Part shown: one piece after another, positions 56,024-59,867 of the stretch | How the letters are laid out: every line of letters begins with the position of its first letter | Position numbering within the stretch: position 1 is the stretch's first letter | Notes under the pieces: generated by a model | Databases searched by the model: none | The model's input: the letters and a program-made list of their open reading frames with translations, nothing else | Told to the model about the DNA's origin: nothing | Position numbers and translations under genes: made by a program | From: Batillaria attramentaria | Lineage: Eukaryota > Mollusca > Gastropoda > Batillariidae | Length of the DNA stretch: 64,000 bases | Reading direction: 5' to 3' | Assembly (NCBI GenBank): GCA_018292915.2 | Contig: JACVVK020000144.1 | Coordinates: 410,001 to 474,000, forward strand

Positions 56024-59021
56024 TGTTGATTTTTGTTTTGTTTTTGTTTTTTTACGGCAGGTTTGAAAATTGGGCACAAGAGCAAAACTTCCACTGTTTT
56101 GAAATAAAGTCATTTCAAATTCAGATTCTTTTTTTTTTAAATAACCCAGTTACTCTTTCAGAAATTTCGGTGGCTTCCTCGTGATGGAATGTAGTTTTAA
56201 ATGAGCAGCATCAACCACACATTCTTTTTTATGAGTTTTGCTGAGATGACGTGGAGCAGGGCTTAAAATCTTGCACCTTCTGGTGGATGCCACCTTTGGC
56301 TAAACATTTTTGCCCCTCAGAAAGCGTGTTTCCTCCTCTGAAGCGCTTAAAGTTATGGCAAAAGGCACCAAGTGGCACAGATTTTAGTCTAATTTCTAAA
56401 CTTTTTCCTCCAAAACAAGTGTTTCCTCTGAAGCACTTAAAATCATTGCCAAAATGCATCAAACTGCACAGATTTTAGTGTAATTTTTAAGAAAAGTCTG
56501 GGTTGGTTGGTTAGTTATTTAGGGCTTAACGCCGCGCAAGCAACAAAGACTAATTCACGGCTAGTGGGAGTCCCTTTCTGCCAGGTCCTTTAAAACATAA
56601 AAATTTCCACGTTAAAAACAAAGATGTAAATATATATTTTAAAAATCTATTGGGTTTAAATGAGAAATGGCTTTCCAGACTTTAAAAACTGAACATCAGA
56701 GGTGAAAGAGAGTCTGTATATATCACAGAAAAAAAGTCTGGGGGATCATGCCCTGGATATCCCTAGCATAATGCGTCTACTTTGCAGACTCGCACTCGTG
56801 GCTTTACAACTTCATCAGTAAATACTACACGTTTCCTCTTTTGGGATCATGGACTGTTTAAGGCCTGATGGATTAAAACCACTGGCGACTGATGCAAACA
56901 GTGGCGCATGCTAGAAGTAGGGACTCGAACCCTCAACCTTTTGCATTGGTGGCAGGAGCTGTTACTACCACTCCAACGACTGCTGCCCCTTCTTAGTGAC
57001 ATTTCTGTCCAGGCATAAGCTGTGGACACTGTTATTTCACTGCTTCTCGCCAACCTCTAATTGCTCACTGAAGGCTGTATGCGTGCAGACTTGATCCAGA
57101 GACTGCGATCGCGGGAGCGTGAACGTGAGCGCCATCGGACCATGCAGAGGCAGCGAAGCCGTGACCGAGACTCTCGCCGCCCGCTCTCGTACGATGCCAC
57201 ACCATTCTACATGCCTTCAGAGGCGGTTGGCGGAAGTGGGGCGGGCTCCGGAGGCAACTCTAATGAATCTCTTCCTGAGTCTGGTGACACGAGCATCTCG
57301 CAGCACAGACGGCAGCTGGGTGAAAGGCTTTACCCAAAAGTGCGCAATCTCCAGCCGGTGAGTTTTATTTTTATCTTATTGCAGGGCTTCTTATTCTTGT
57401 GAACTATGATAGGACAAATTCCTGGCTAAGCTTGTGCCTTGAGCTGAATTTTTTTTTTTTTTTAAACTACTTTATTATCCCTTTTGGAAAATTCAGGCTG
57501 CTTCCCCTGGGGGAAGCGCGCCGCAGCGGTGCAGCGCCACACAATACCTATTCTATATTTTTTTACAATTTTGCTGGGGGAGGGAAAGCTGGATAACCCG
57601 GAGGGAAACCCCCAATGAGCAGCCCGGAAAAACCGGTATCACATATCACAAGCACGCACTACCTATTAGACCACCGCTCATCCCAAGGCAAGGCTTAAAA
57701 TCTTGCACCTTTCATGACAGCGTGAGTCCTGCATGATGTTGTACTTATACGATTCTGTATTGTTGTTTTGTTGTTTTTTTTTCTTCAGTGTACAATGAAC
57801 AGGCAGATGGACACATAGTTCTGATAGTGTTTGTTATTCATGCGATGCTGTATGTTGCGTTGCATCCTGTGATTGCATGTGTGTGTACATATGTACATGT
57901 TTAATTTTTCTTTTTATTTCCATATACCCAGGATCTTTCATGGAAAGTAAATAAACTTGAGAAACTTGTAAATCTGTATTTGAAAGTAAAGAAAGACTTC
58001 AGAATACATTTGACTTTTGAACGTTAACTCACCTCACGCTGGTTTTGATTGTCGCAGTCTCTGGCACCAAAGATCACAGGCATGTTGTTGGAGTTGTCCC
58101 CCGCACAGCTGTTGCTTCTCCTGGCATCTGAGGAGTCGCTACGGCAACGCGTGGATGAGGCTGTTGACATCATCATGTCACACGGAAGGTATGCATGAGA
58201 CTCCATGTGTGTGCGTTTGAATTTTGGTCTGCCTGTTCACACCTCCTTATCCGTTTTTTTCCCCCCTAAAGGAAATTAAAAAGATGGTGTGGGTAAAAGG
58301 ACCATGAAACATAAACAGAACGGACAGACGTGATACTGCTTTAAAGAGTCTGAGGATGAAATAGGAGAGGTCTTCAGTAACCTGTTTACAAGTGGCATCT
58401 GATACCGCTTGGTCGCATGACAGAGGTGGTGATATGGTAATAATAATGATAATAGTGATGATCTTTAGAGTGCTTATTCCAACAAGCTCTAGGAGCCTCC
58501 CATTTCCGCTGCGCACGTATTCTCCTAGAACCTAGTGCTGTCCGCGCCATGAGGCGCATAAGGCTGCAACTCTCAGTCTCCAGGCGGTTCTGTCTTCGGC
58601 TGTTCGTCTGGCGTTGGCCCAGCTGGTCCACCCCGCGGATCTTCGTTCTTGTACAGCTGTTCTCCTCCAGGTTGTCTTGGGGCGTCCGATCTTCCGCTTG
58701 CCCTCAGACTGCCATCCCATGGCCACCATACAGTCATTGTTTCTCTCTTGCTGCGCACGTACTCGGAGGTTTTGCGTCTGTTTGCAGGGAGAGCGCCGAG
58801 TCACTTCTGGACCTCGACATCTTCAATCTCTCGGACAAAAGCAAGAAGAGCGGCAGTCTGTCGGGCCCTTCAGGGTCGACATCGCGAGCCGCAGACGAGG
58901 AGGAAGAGGAGGTCGACGACTCGACCCCGCTCTTTTGGCAGCCTGGGAAACGCGGCTACTACTCCCCCCGCTCCGGCCGCAACACTCCCGAACGTCTGAA
59001 CGCCTTCCGGAATGTCGGCAG
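11719..59021 (+). CDS. UBR5: E3 ubiquitin-protein ligase UBR5, 47 coding exons, HECT end not present
   Basis: UBR5 (EDD, fly hyd) is a giant N-degron and branched-chain-forming HECT ubiquitin ligase acting in nucleus and cytoplasm. The 47 exons add up to 8246 coding bases, 2748 codons plus two bases, with correct phase at every junction. Visible in order: N-terminus [17 protein letters not shown] about 184-228; RCC1-like propeller segments about 350-850; UBR box about 1149-1230 with its Cys/His zinc ligands; acidic and Ser-rich segments about 1525-1670; Thr/Ser-rich linker; start of the HECT fold ([20 protein letters not shown], about 2489); RE/RD-rich stretch; MLLE domain about 2612-2672 with KITGMLLE; then ...RNVGR at 2748. 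Vertebrate UBR5 is about 2800 residues and continues for some 280 residues after this point; those exons, with the catalytic Cys, are not found downstream in the window. Exon 40 is unusually long and adds sequence absent from vertebrates. Confidence 0.95.
12769..12833. repeat. Long hairpin (inverted repeat)
   Basis: The arms ataaatctacaggtct...attcattg and its reverse complement are about 24 bp with one 2-base bulge, separated by a loop of about 12 bases. It looks like a very short palindromic MITE. Confidence 0.7.
13370..13740 (-). repeat. Dispersed repeat with CCCTAA-like motifs
   Basis: Read on the minus strand it matches 3120-3430: both contain a gggctgggtt block, aataatggtgaaaa and acatgtttg in the same order. 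The ccctaa-type words inside are degenerate, so this is not a true telomere array. Confidence 0.55.
14009..14170 (+). repeat. 73-bp tandem duplication
   Basis: Two full copies and a partial third begin with acaggggtgcca at 14009, 14082 and 14155 and contain ccggaattccggcctggg. Confidence 0.85.
14285..14530 (-). repeat. Inverted copy of the left-edge G-rich repeat
   Basis: C runs followed by cacttcgttccggtaacgtc and cacttcgttctggcaatgtc are the reverse complement of the modules at 1-340. It ends about 60 bp before UBR5 exon 2. Confidence 0.65.
14588..14714 (+). CDS. UBR5: UBR5 exon 2
   Basis: Residues 21-63, [14 protein letters not shown]...LALLLE; acceptor gttgcag, phase-0 donor GTTTGT. Confidence 0.93.
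15300..15376 (+). CDS. UBR5: UBR5 exon 3
   Basis: Residues 64-88, [18 protein letters not shown], matching the vertebrate EDGRVCRIGF segment. Donor GTAAGC, phase 2. Confidence 0.93.
15431..15523 (+). repeat. (CA)n microsatellite
   Basis: Nearly 90 bp of CA repeat with one interruption, in UBR5 intron 3. Confidence 0.95.
15892..16014 (+). CDS. UBR5: UBR5 exon 4
   Basis: Residues 89-129, a low-conservation Ser/Pro/Gly linker ([15 protein letters not shown]). Donor GTAAAT, phase 2. Confidence 0.85.
16081..16577. mobile_element. Non-autonomous DNA transposon with CAGGGATTATGAAA ends
   Basis: Terminal inverted repeats cagggattatgaaa / tttcataatccctg bound 497 bp, and the 5-bp word gttct is repeated directly at both outer edges (16076-16080, 16578-16582). 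CAGGG ends suggest the hAT superfamily. Confidence 0.75.
17171..17357 (+). CDS. UBR5: UBR5 exon 5 (start of UBA)
   Basis: Residues 130-192. It opens with GSRW and ends in [14 protein letters not shown], the segment leading into the UBA domain. A 20-base G-rich run follows the donor. Confidence 0.93.
17395..17418 (+). repeat. G-homopolymer
   Basis: About 24 bases, all G but one, 38 bp after the exon 5 donor; a second G-rich run is at 17523-17553. Confidence 0.9.
17678..17737 (+). CDS. UBR5: UBR5 exon 6 (UBA)
   Basis: Residues 193-212, [23 protein letters not shown] helix 1 and 2. 60 bases, phase 0. Confidence 0.94.
17891..17944 (+). repeat. (CA)n microsatellite
   Basis: An uninterrupted 54-bp CA array in UBR5 intron 6. 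Confidence 0.95.
18116..18347 (+). CDS. UBR5: UBR5 exon 7 (end of UBA, acidic segment)
   Basis: Residues 213-289. [17 protein letters not shown] closes the UBA; an acidic stretch and [12 protein letters not shown] follow as in vertebrates. Confidence 0.94.
18617..18816 (+). CDS. UBR5: UBR5 exon 8
   Basis: Residues 290-356, a highly charged [18 protein letters not shown] segment, then [13 protein letters not shown] before the propeller. Confidence 0.93.
18907..19413 (-). mobile_element. tRNA-derived SINE, 0.5 kb, complete
   Basis: Read on the minus strand it starts with a tRNA-like head (A box tagtgtagtggttagcac, B box gggttcaagtc) and ends in an A-rich tail. A perfect 15-bp target-site duplication tgtggatacactaat flanks it (18892-18906 and 19414-19428), proof of target-primed insertion. 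It lies in UBR5 intron 8. Confidence 0.92.
19632..19754 (+). CDS. UBR5: UBR5 exon 9 (propeller)
   Basis: Residues 357-397, [20 protein letters not shown] then YSWKW, an RCC1-like blade. Phase 0. Confidence 0.94.
20304..20414 (+). CDS. UBR5: UBR5 exon 10 (propeller)
   Basis: Residues 398-434, [20 protein letters not shown]. Phase 0, donor GTACAA. Confidence 0.93.
20440..20835 (+). mobile_element. SINE family 1, full copy
   Basis: tRNA-like head (ggtggtctagtgggtaagag; B-box-like gggtttgagtccc), a body, and a 3' end gcgcctatacaatact followed by (ATT)n. It begins 26 bp after the exon 10 donor. Related copies: 36922-37163, 48925-49306, 53054-53447. Confidence 0.85.
21266..21423 (+). CDS. UBR5: UBR5 exon 11 (propeller)
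   Basis: Residues 435-486, [10 protein letters not shown]...[12 protein letters not shown]. Phase 2. Confidence 0.93.
21600..22052 (+). mobile_element. LINE 3' end
   Basis: The open stretch 21650-21830 encodes [20 protein letters not shown] and [15 protein letters not shown], the C-terminal signature of CR1/L2-like non-LTR retrotransposon ORF2. A 3' UTR with a G18 run ends in (attg)n. 5'-truncated copy in intron 11. Confidence 0.75.
22240..22348 (+). CDS. UBR5: UBR5 exon 12
   Basis: Residues 487-523, [20 protein letters not shown], the conserved basic segment after WWG. Phase 0. Confidence 0.93.
22856..23329. mobile_element. Non-autonomous hAT-like element, CAGACCTGCCTACCC ends
   Basis: Inverted ends cagacctgcctaccc / gggtaggcaggtctg bound 474 bp and are flanked by a 6-bp direct repeat tggtcc (22850-22855, 23330-23335). 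No ORF. Confidence 0.8.
23459..23601 (+). CDS. UBR5: UBR5 exon 13 (propeller)
   Basis: Residues 524-570, [20 protein letters not shown], matching vertebrate VCLRNNPLYHAGAVAF. Phase 2. Confidence 0.94.
23970..24097 (+). CDS. UBR5: UBR5 exon 14
   Basis: Residues 571-613, [20 protein letters not shown] then [13 protein letters not shown]. The MPPPSPAS motif is shared with vertebrates. Donor GTGAGT, phase 1. Confidence 0.92.
24196..26526. mobile_element. Tigger/pogo-like DNA element carrying a minisatellite
   Basis: The ends CAGTAGAAACTTGATTGAGC... and the reverse complement CAGTAGAGCCTCTTTTGAGC... match at about 18 of 23 positions, and TA flanks each end (24194-24195, 26527-26528). CAGTAGA...-type termini with TA duplication are typical of pogo/Tigger elements. 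No transposase ORF is seen; most of the interior is the repeat array at about 24805-26270. Confidence 0.65.
24805..26270 (+). repeat. Higher-order minisatellite (alternating A/B units)
   Basis: About eight units of 185-240 bp share ggaattcaaccggactaaac and gatttgacacttagcaaac. Type A continues with tggcagcgccgggatatcag, type B with ctgcaacgccgggatgtcgg. The order is B A B A B A B then partial A, so the repeated module is an A-B dimer. Each unit carries (GT)n/(GC)n and (GA)n tracts of variable length. Confidence 0.9.
27190..27317 (+). CDS. UBR5: UBR5 exon 15
   Basis: Residues 614-656, [14 protein letters not shown]... then [20 protein letters not shown], matching vertebrate WSLREVVFVED. Phase 0. 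Confidence 0.94.
27664..27789 (+). CDS. UBR5: UBR5 exon 16
   Basis: Residues 657-698, [12 protein letters not shown]...[15 protein letters not shown]. Phase 0. Confidence 0.94.
28234..28345 (+). CDS. UBR5: UBR5 exon 17
   Basis: Residues 699-735, [20 protein letters not shown]. Phase 1. Confidence 0.93.
29175..29329 (+). CDS. UBR5: UBR5 exon 18
   Basis: Residues 736-787, [20 protein letters not shown], a propeller-like strand pair aligned to vertebrate VHAVLKTGNWVRYCIFDL. Phase 0. Confidence 0.92.
29440..29690 (+). mobile_element. LINE 3' UTR fragment
   Basis: attgtaaggcacctagagct...ggcgccccattataattatt is the common tail of CR1-like LINEs in invertebrates, ending in (ATT)n. No coding part is left. 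Confidence 0.5.
29794..29988 (+). CDS. UBR5: UBR5 exon 19
   Basis: Residues 788-852, [20 protein letters not shown] then [15 protein letters not shown]. Phase 0. Confidence 0.94.
30237..30318 (+). CDS. UBR5: UBR5 exon 20
   Basis: Residues 853-879, [20 protein letters not shown], matching vertebrate QTLMQHILRCDYE. Phase 1. Confidence 0.93.
30855..31745 (+). repeat. Dispersed repeat R1, interrupted by a SINE
   Basis: Blocks tttcctcctttgaagcacct, accaaattgtacaaatttag and gagcattttaagccctgata recur at 34150-34490 and 56253-56870. The R1 copy is split at 31074-31559 by a SINE, so R1 is older. R1 class is unknown. Confidence 0.75.
31074..31559 (-). mobile_element. tRNA-derived SINE, 0.5 kb, second copy
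   Basis: Same family and orientation as 18907-19413, with a perfect 16-bp target-site duplication aaattgcacagatttt (31058-31073 and 31560-31575) made from R1 sequence. In UBR5 intron 20. Confidence 0.92.
31824..31946 (+). CDS. UBR5: UBR5 exon 21
   Basis: Residues 880-920, [20 protein letters not shown], matching vertebrate HRCDGNRNILHACV. Phase 1. Confidence 0.94.
32367..32475 (+). CDS. UBR5: UBR5 exon 22
   Basis: Residues 921-956, a Ser-rich variable segment ([20 protein letters not shown]). Supported by phase and splice sites more than by conservation. Confidence 0.85.
32861..33021 (+). CDS. UBR5: UBR5 exon 23
   Basis: Residues 957-1010, [20 protein letters not shown] then [19 protein letters not shown], the equivalent of vertebrate LREMMRRSLRAA...PPSWVPDPP. 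It has a PPPSY-type motif. Phase 1. Confidence 0.9.
33470..33787 (+). mobile_element. LINE 3' end
   Basis: The open frame around 33600-33700 reads [15 protein letters not shown], the FKS.LKTHLF-type C-terminus of non-LTR ORF2; the fragment ends in (ATC)n at 33759-33780. Confidence 0.6.
33889..34105 (+). CDS. UBR5: UBR5 exon 24
   Basis: Residues 1011-1082: a Gly/Ser-rich start, then [20 protein letters not shown] and [12 protein letters not shown], matching vertebrate ...FILKLLCDSVVLQPYLRELLSA. Phase 2. Confidence 0.92.
34150..34490 (+). repeat. Dispersed repeat R1, second copy
   Basis: Contains the tgaagcactt...gcacagattttta blocks and the tail gatcatgctcctggacaccc. In intron 24. Confidence 0.7.
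34906..35149 (+). CDS. UBR5: UBR5 exon 25 (start of UBR box)
   Basis: Residues 1083-1164: [18 protein letters not shown] (human FMSAVSGRAYPAAITIL) and [16 protein letters not shown], which opens the UBR zinc-binding box. Phase 0. Confidence 0.96.
35537..35628 (+). CDS. UBR5: UBR5 exon 26 (UBR box)
   Basis: Residues 1165-1194, [20 protein letters not shown] then [10 protein letters not shown]. The Cys and His zinc ligands are intact. Phase 2. Confidence 0.97.
36213..36359 (+). CDS. UBR5: UBR5 exon 27 (end of UBR box)
   Basis: Residues 1195-1243, [20 protein letters not shown] closes the box that reads destabilising N-terminal residues. Phase 2. Confidence 0.97.
36922..37163 (+). mobile_element. 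SINE family 1, 3' half
   Basis: Starts inside the body (ctgctttggaaatgttcagc) and ends gcgcctatacaatactcatt plus (ATT)n, 100 bp before exon 28. 5'-truncated. Confidence 0.8.
37263..37381 (+). CDS. UBR5: UBR5 exon 28
   Basis: Residues 1244-1283, [20 protein letters not shown], matching vertebrate [18 protein letters not shown]. Donor GTGGGT, phase 1. Confidence 0.94.
37691..37811 (+). CDS. UBR5: UBR5 exon 29
   Basis: Residues 1284-1323, [20 protein letters not shown] then NDW. Phase 2. Confidence 0.94.
38125..38237 (+). repeat. Compound trinucleotide microsatellite
   Basis: (TCC)n passes into (ATC)n and (ACC)n in intron 29. Confidence 0.9.
38368..38473 (+). CDS. UBR5: UBR5 exon 30
   Basis: Residues 1324-1359, [20 protein letters not shown] then HSLLTKNN, matching vertebrate EEQVYLNQQSGTIRLDCFTHCL. 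Phase 0. Confidence 0.94.
38870..39254. mobile_element. Non-autonomous hAT element, CAGGGTCCATAC ends
   Basis: Inverted ends cagggtccatac / gtatggaccctg bound 385 bp, flanked by a 6-bp repeat cagcca (38864-38869, 39255-39260). The interior repeats words like ggaaagtcatg, resembling a widespread animal hAT family. Confidence 0.8.
39475..40206 (+). repeat. Tandem duplication of about 130 bp, second copy split by a transposon
   Basis: caccgctgtcataattcacc and the following atgtctgtttccaaaccataa through gtacattcttga appear at 39505-39605 and again around the element at 39636-40107. Confidence 0.85.
39636..40107 (+). mobile_element. hAT element with transposase relic
   Basis: The ends cagggatcgattt and aaatccatccctg are inverted repeats, with the 6-bp direct repeat caccat outside them. 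At 39923-40042 one frame encodes [20 protein letters not shown], the C-terminal hAT dimerisation motif. The rest of the transposase is missing. Confidence 0.8.
40262..40428 (+). CDS. UBR5: UBR5 exon 31
   Basis: Residues 1360-1414, [20 protein letters not shown] then [20 protein letters not shown]. Phase 2. Confidence 0.94.
40993..41173 (+). CDS. UBR5: UBR5 exon 32
   Basis: Residues 1415-1475, [20 protein letters not shown] and [14 protein letters not shown]. Phase 0. Confidence 0.95.
41747..41914 (+). CDS. UBR5: UBR5 exon 33
   Basis: Residues 1476-1531, [17 protein letters not shown], then a Pro-rich and acidic segment to SAD. Phase 0, donor GTGAGT. Confidence 0.94.
42160..42465 (+). mobile_element. 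LINE 3' end
   Basis: Frame 1 reads [20 protein letters not shown], and after a 1-base shift [15 protein letters not shown]: the standard C-terminus of CR1/L2-like ORF2 with a frameshift. A (GT)n array (about 42323-42370) and an (ATT)-like tail follow. Confidence 0.8.
42494..42623 (+). CDS. UBR5: UBR5 exon 34
   Basis: Residues 1532-1574, [20 protein letters not shown] and further Asp/Glu/His-rich sequence, as in the vertebrate HDEQEEHGEE region. Phase 1. Confidence 0.93.
43093..43355 (+). repeat. 41-bp minisatellite, about six copies
   Basis: The unit contains tttccttttcgaaacttgta then accacttcgcagtcattac; copies differ at one or two bases, so the expansion is recent. In intron 34. Confidence 0.92.
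43622..43673 (+). repeat. (GT)n microsatellite
   Basis: About 52 bp with TATG interruptions in intron 34. Confidence 0.9.
43774..43905 (+). CDS. UBR5: UBR5 exon 35
   Basis: Residues 1575-1618, [20 protein letters not shown] then NQDN...[12 protein letters not shown], very close to vertebrates. Phase 1. Confidence 0.95.
44263..44412 (+). CDS. UBR5: UBR5 exon 36
   Basis: Residues 1619-1668, [20 protein letters not shown] and [13 protein letters not shown]. Phase 1. Confidence 0.94.
44769..45360 (+). repeat. Tandem duplication of about 307 bp
   Basis: Both copies start near cgaaaatact(c/g)aaccga, followed by tttcaaatttgggg, gagttatcgcccttttgaga-like and ggcgtaatattta blocks. Confidence 0.8.
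46087..46970. repeat. Long inverted repeat with 42-bp arms
   Basis: The arm gggacaacgcgtaagagttg through cgcgcatcc at 46087-46129 is the near-perfect reverse complement of 46929-46970, with weaker pairing for about 10 more bases on the inner side. About 800 bp lie between. Confidence 0.85.
48925..49306 (+). mobile_element. SINE family 1, full copy next to exon 37
   Basis: Head ggtggtctagtttagtggtt, B box ggttcgagtccc, then the family body and (ATT)n tail. The tail stops about 20 bp before exon 37, so it lies against the splice acceptor tract. Confidence 0.85.
49326..49478 (+). CDS. UBR5: UBR5 exon 37
   Basis: Residues 1669-1719, [20 protein letters not shown], matching vertebrate QAPRSMQWAVRN, then a Thr-rich run. 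Phase 1. Confidence 0.93.
49495..49620 (+). mobile_element. tRNA-like SINE head
   Basis: ggatttggtgtagtcgttaa (A box) and ggttcgagtccctcg (B box) form a tRNA-like 5' part in the short intron 37. No intact cloverleaf was established, so it is not called a tRNA gene. Confidence 0.55.
49668..49921 (+). CDS. UBR5: UBR5 exon 38
   Basis: Residues 1720-1804, [20 protein letters not shown] and [20 protein letters not shown], matching vertebrate [12 protein letters not shown] and LARAYSIVIRQISDLM. Phase 0. Confidence 0.95.
50310..50790 (+). repeat. Minisatellite of about 60 bp, eight copies
   Basis: The unit contains gacactgctgtcagtgattg and gggatttgttcatcagcttc then tggtgttttag. It fills most of the distal intron 38 and ends about 140 bp before exon 39. 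Confidence 0.92.
50928..51165 (+). CDS. UBR5: UBR5 exon 39
   Basis: Residues 1805-1883, [20 protein letters not shown] then [12 protein letters not shown], matching vertebrate [31 protein letters not shown]. Phase 1. Confidence 0.96.
51692..52795 (+). CDS. UBR5: UBR5 exon 40 (1.1-kb exon)
   Basis: Residues 1884-2251. [20 protein letters not shown] and [20 protein letters not shown] and [20 protein letters not shown] are conserved. The last 190 or so residues are Ser-rich with LNLSLST and [10 protein letters not shown] repeats and have no counterpart I recognise in vertebrates. All other UBR5 exons here are under 400 bp. Donor GTAAGC, phase 1. Confidence 0.95.
53054..53447 (+). mobile_element. 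SINE family 1, full copy next to exon 41
   Basis: Head ggtcggtggtccagtggtta, B box ggttcgagtcccgc, divergent body, end cacctatgcaatactcat plus (ATT)n, 43 bp before exon 41. Confidence 0.85.
53490..53733 (+). CDS. UBR5: UBR5 exon 41
   Basis: Residues 2252-2332, a low-complexity Ser/Thr-rich linker ([20 protein letters not shown]). Coding status rests on phase, splice sites and codon content. Confidence 0.85.
54278..54421 (+). CDS. UBR5: UBR5 exon 42
   Basis: Residues 2333-2380, [20 protein letters not shown]; linker, little conserved. Enters in phase 2 and leaves in phase 2. Confidence 0.82.
54590..54700 (+). repeat. Twin long G homopolymers
   Basis: Two G runs of more than 25 bases (about 54593-54626 and 54674-54699), preceded by (GT)n, in intron 42. 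A C18 run is at 54113-54134. Confidence 0.9.
55092..55488 (+). CDS. UBR5: UBR5 exon 43 (start of HECT fold)
   Basis: Residues 2381-2513. [40 protein letters not shown] and [20 protein letters not shown] are nearly identical to vertebrates. The last block is the canonical opening of the HECT N-lobe. Phase 0, donor GTGGGT. Confidence 0.97.
55882..55954 (+). CDS. UBR5: UBR5 exon 44
   Basis: Residues 2514-2537, [20 protein letters not shown], matching vertebrate AFLSNEKLPNLE. Phase 1. Confidence 0.92.
55976..56022 (+). repeat. (TC)n microsatellite
   Basis: CT array 20 bases after the exon 44 donor. Confidence 0.9.
56253..56870 (+). repeat. Dispersed repeat R1, third copy, interrupted
   Basis: R1 blocks at 56253-56502 and 56742-56870 are separated by a 239-bp insertion. 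Confidence 0.75.
56503..56741 (+). mobile_element. Short retroposon-like insertion in R1
   Basis: An 11-bp direct repeat aaaagtctggg flanks it (56492-56502, 56742-56752). The start ttggttggttagttatttag and gcttaacgccgcg are a repeat common in gastropods; a reverse copy fragment lies near 7133-7175. Confidence 0.7.
56900..57000 (-). mobile_element. tRNA-like SINE head
   Basis: On the minus strand tggagtggtagtaacagctc (A box) and gggttcgagtccc (B box) are spaced as in a tRNA. It lies just before exon 45. Confidence 0.5.
57089..57357 (+). CDS. UBR5: UBR5 exon 45 (RE/RD-rich, start of MLLE)
   Basis: Residues 2538-2627. [16 protein letters not shown] and [12 protein letters not shown] match the vertebrate RERERERE region; [15 protein letters not shown] opens the MLLE (PABC) domain. 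Phase 0. Confidence 0.96.
57450..57690 (-). mobile_element. SINE-like repeat with T-rich end
   Basis: A T17 tract at the left and, on the minus strand, gatgagcggtggtctaatag at the right end suggest a minus-strand SINE with A tail. No clear target-site duplication. Confidence 0.45.
58058..58188 (+). CDS. UBR5: UBR5 exon 46 (MLLE)
   Basis: Residues 2628-2670, [20 protein letters not shown] then [19 protein letters not shown]. The KITGMLLE signature binds PAM2 peptides. Phase 2. Confidence 0.97.
58480..58760 (-). mobile_element. Antisense LINE ORF2 C-terminus
   Basis: The minus-strand frame reads [20 protein letters not shown] and [13 protein letters not shown], the end of an RTE/CR1-type reverse transcriptase ORF. 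It ends within about 70 bp of exon 47. Confidence 0.75.
58788..59021 (+). CDS. UBR5: UBR5 exon 47 (last visible exon)
   Basis: Residues 2671-2748: acidic linker, then [20 protein letters not shown] and [10 protein letters not shown], matching vertebrate APLFYQPGKRGFYTPRPGKN. Leaves in phase 2 at GTGGGT. The next vertebrate residues (ILGLCLLQNELCP) are not encoded anywhere in the remaining sequence I could read. Confidence 0.95.
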
Positions 59022-59867
59022 GTGGGTGACAGTCGTCTTCACAGTTAAAGGCTCTATACGCAGAACGTGGCTATGACAAGCATACTATAGCGTGTGGAAA
59101 AAAAATCATCGAATGCGAGTAATTTGTGCATCAGAATCAGTCACTTGGGTCACAAAATAGCGTCTGAGACCGTTGTGGTGTCTCGGGTCGGCACATGTGT
59201 CGCTCTGGAAGCTTGTTTTGTCATCGCGTTCGAAGCAGACGCCAGTGAAGCTTTAGGCCGGGGACACCGAGACCACAGTGACGTCACATCCTTTAGCGCG
59301 CGCTGCCTGAAGGATTTTGTTGGTGGGCTGGCCGCCTACGTGCGATCACGGTAAGCTTTATTCCACATTTTCATAATTTTGATAACATTCACGCATTGAT
59401 TTCCAATCTTTGACATTCCAGTTTGGATTTCTGTGACCATTGTTGTAAGTTTTGTAGGCTGCAATGGGTCAGCTAGCGCATCGTTGACTCGTTGACAGGA
59501 TACCAAAGGCAAAGAATGAAAGATCAGTGTTGATCGATAACGCTTCCCATGATCTTCAAACTAGTTTACTTTATGAATCATCCTTCCTTTCCGTGGCTCA
59601 AAATAAGCGCACCAGTTGATAAATTCAATTGTGTGTGTGTGTGTGTGTGCCGGTGTGAGGAGAGGGATGTAGGGAGGAATACGAGGTTGATTTTATTTCC
59701 AGTCACACTCACACCATCAGAGCCCGGAGAGGGAGAGAACGAAATTAAAATTTTGCCTACTAGTAACTAAGTCCTTGTAGTCGGTGTCTGATTCACCATA
59801 AAATGTGCTTCAGATTATACAAGCTGGTTGTTTTACAGTTTGCTTTTTTTTGCTGTTGTACTTGTAG
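59022..59867 (+). other. Sequence after UBR5 exon 47
   Basis: Expected HECT exons are absent. A CpG-richer stretch at about 59150-59350 keeps one open frame followed by a GTAAGC, but it matches no family I know. A (GT)n lies at 59632-59650. Confidence 0.5.

Noticed and set aside
59094..59352. Open frame ending ...CLKDFVGGLAAYVRS before a GTAAGC donor
   Set aside because: Looks protein-like but has no start, no recognised family, and its phase (2) does not fit the exon at 59868 (expects 1). Left as intergenic or intronic.
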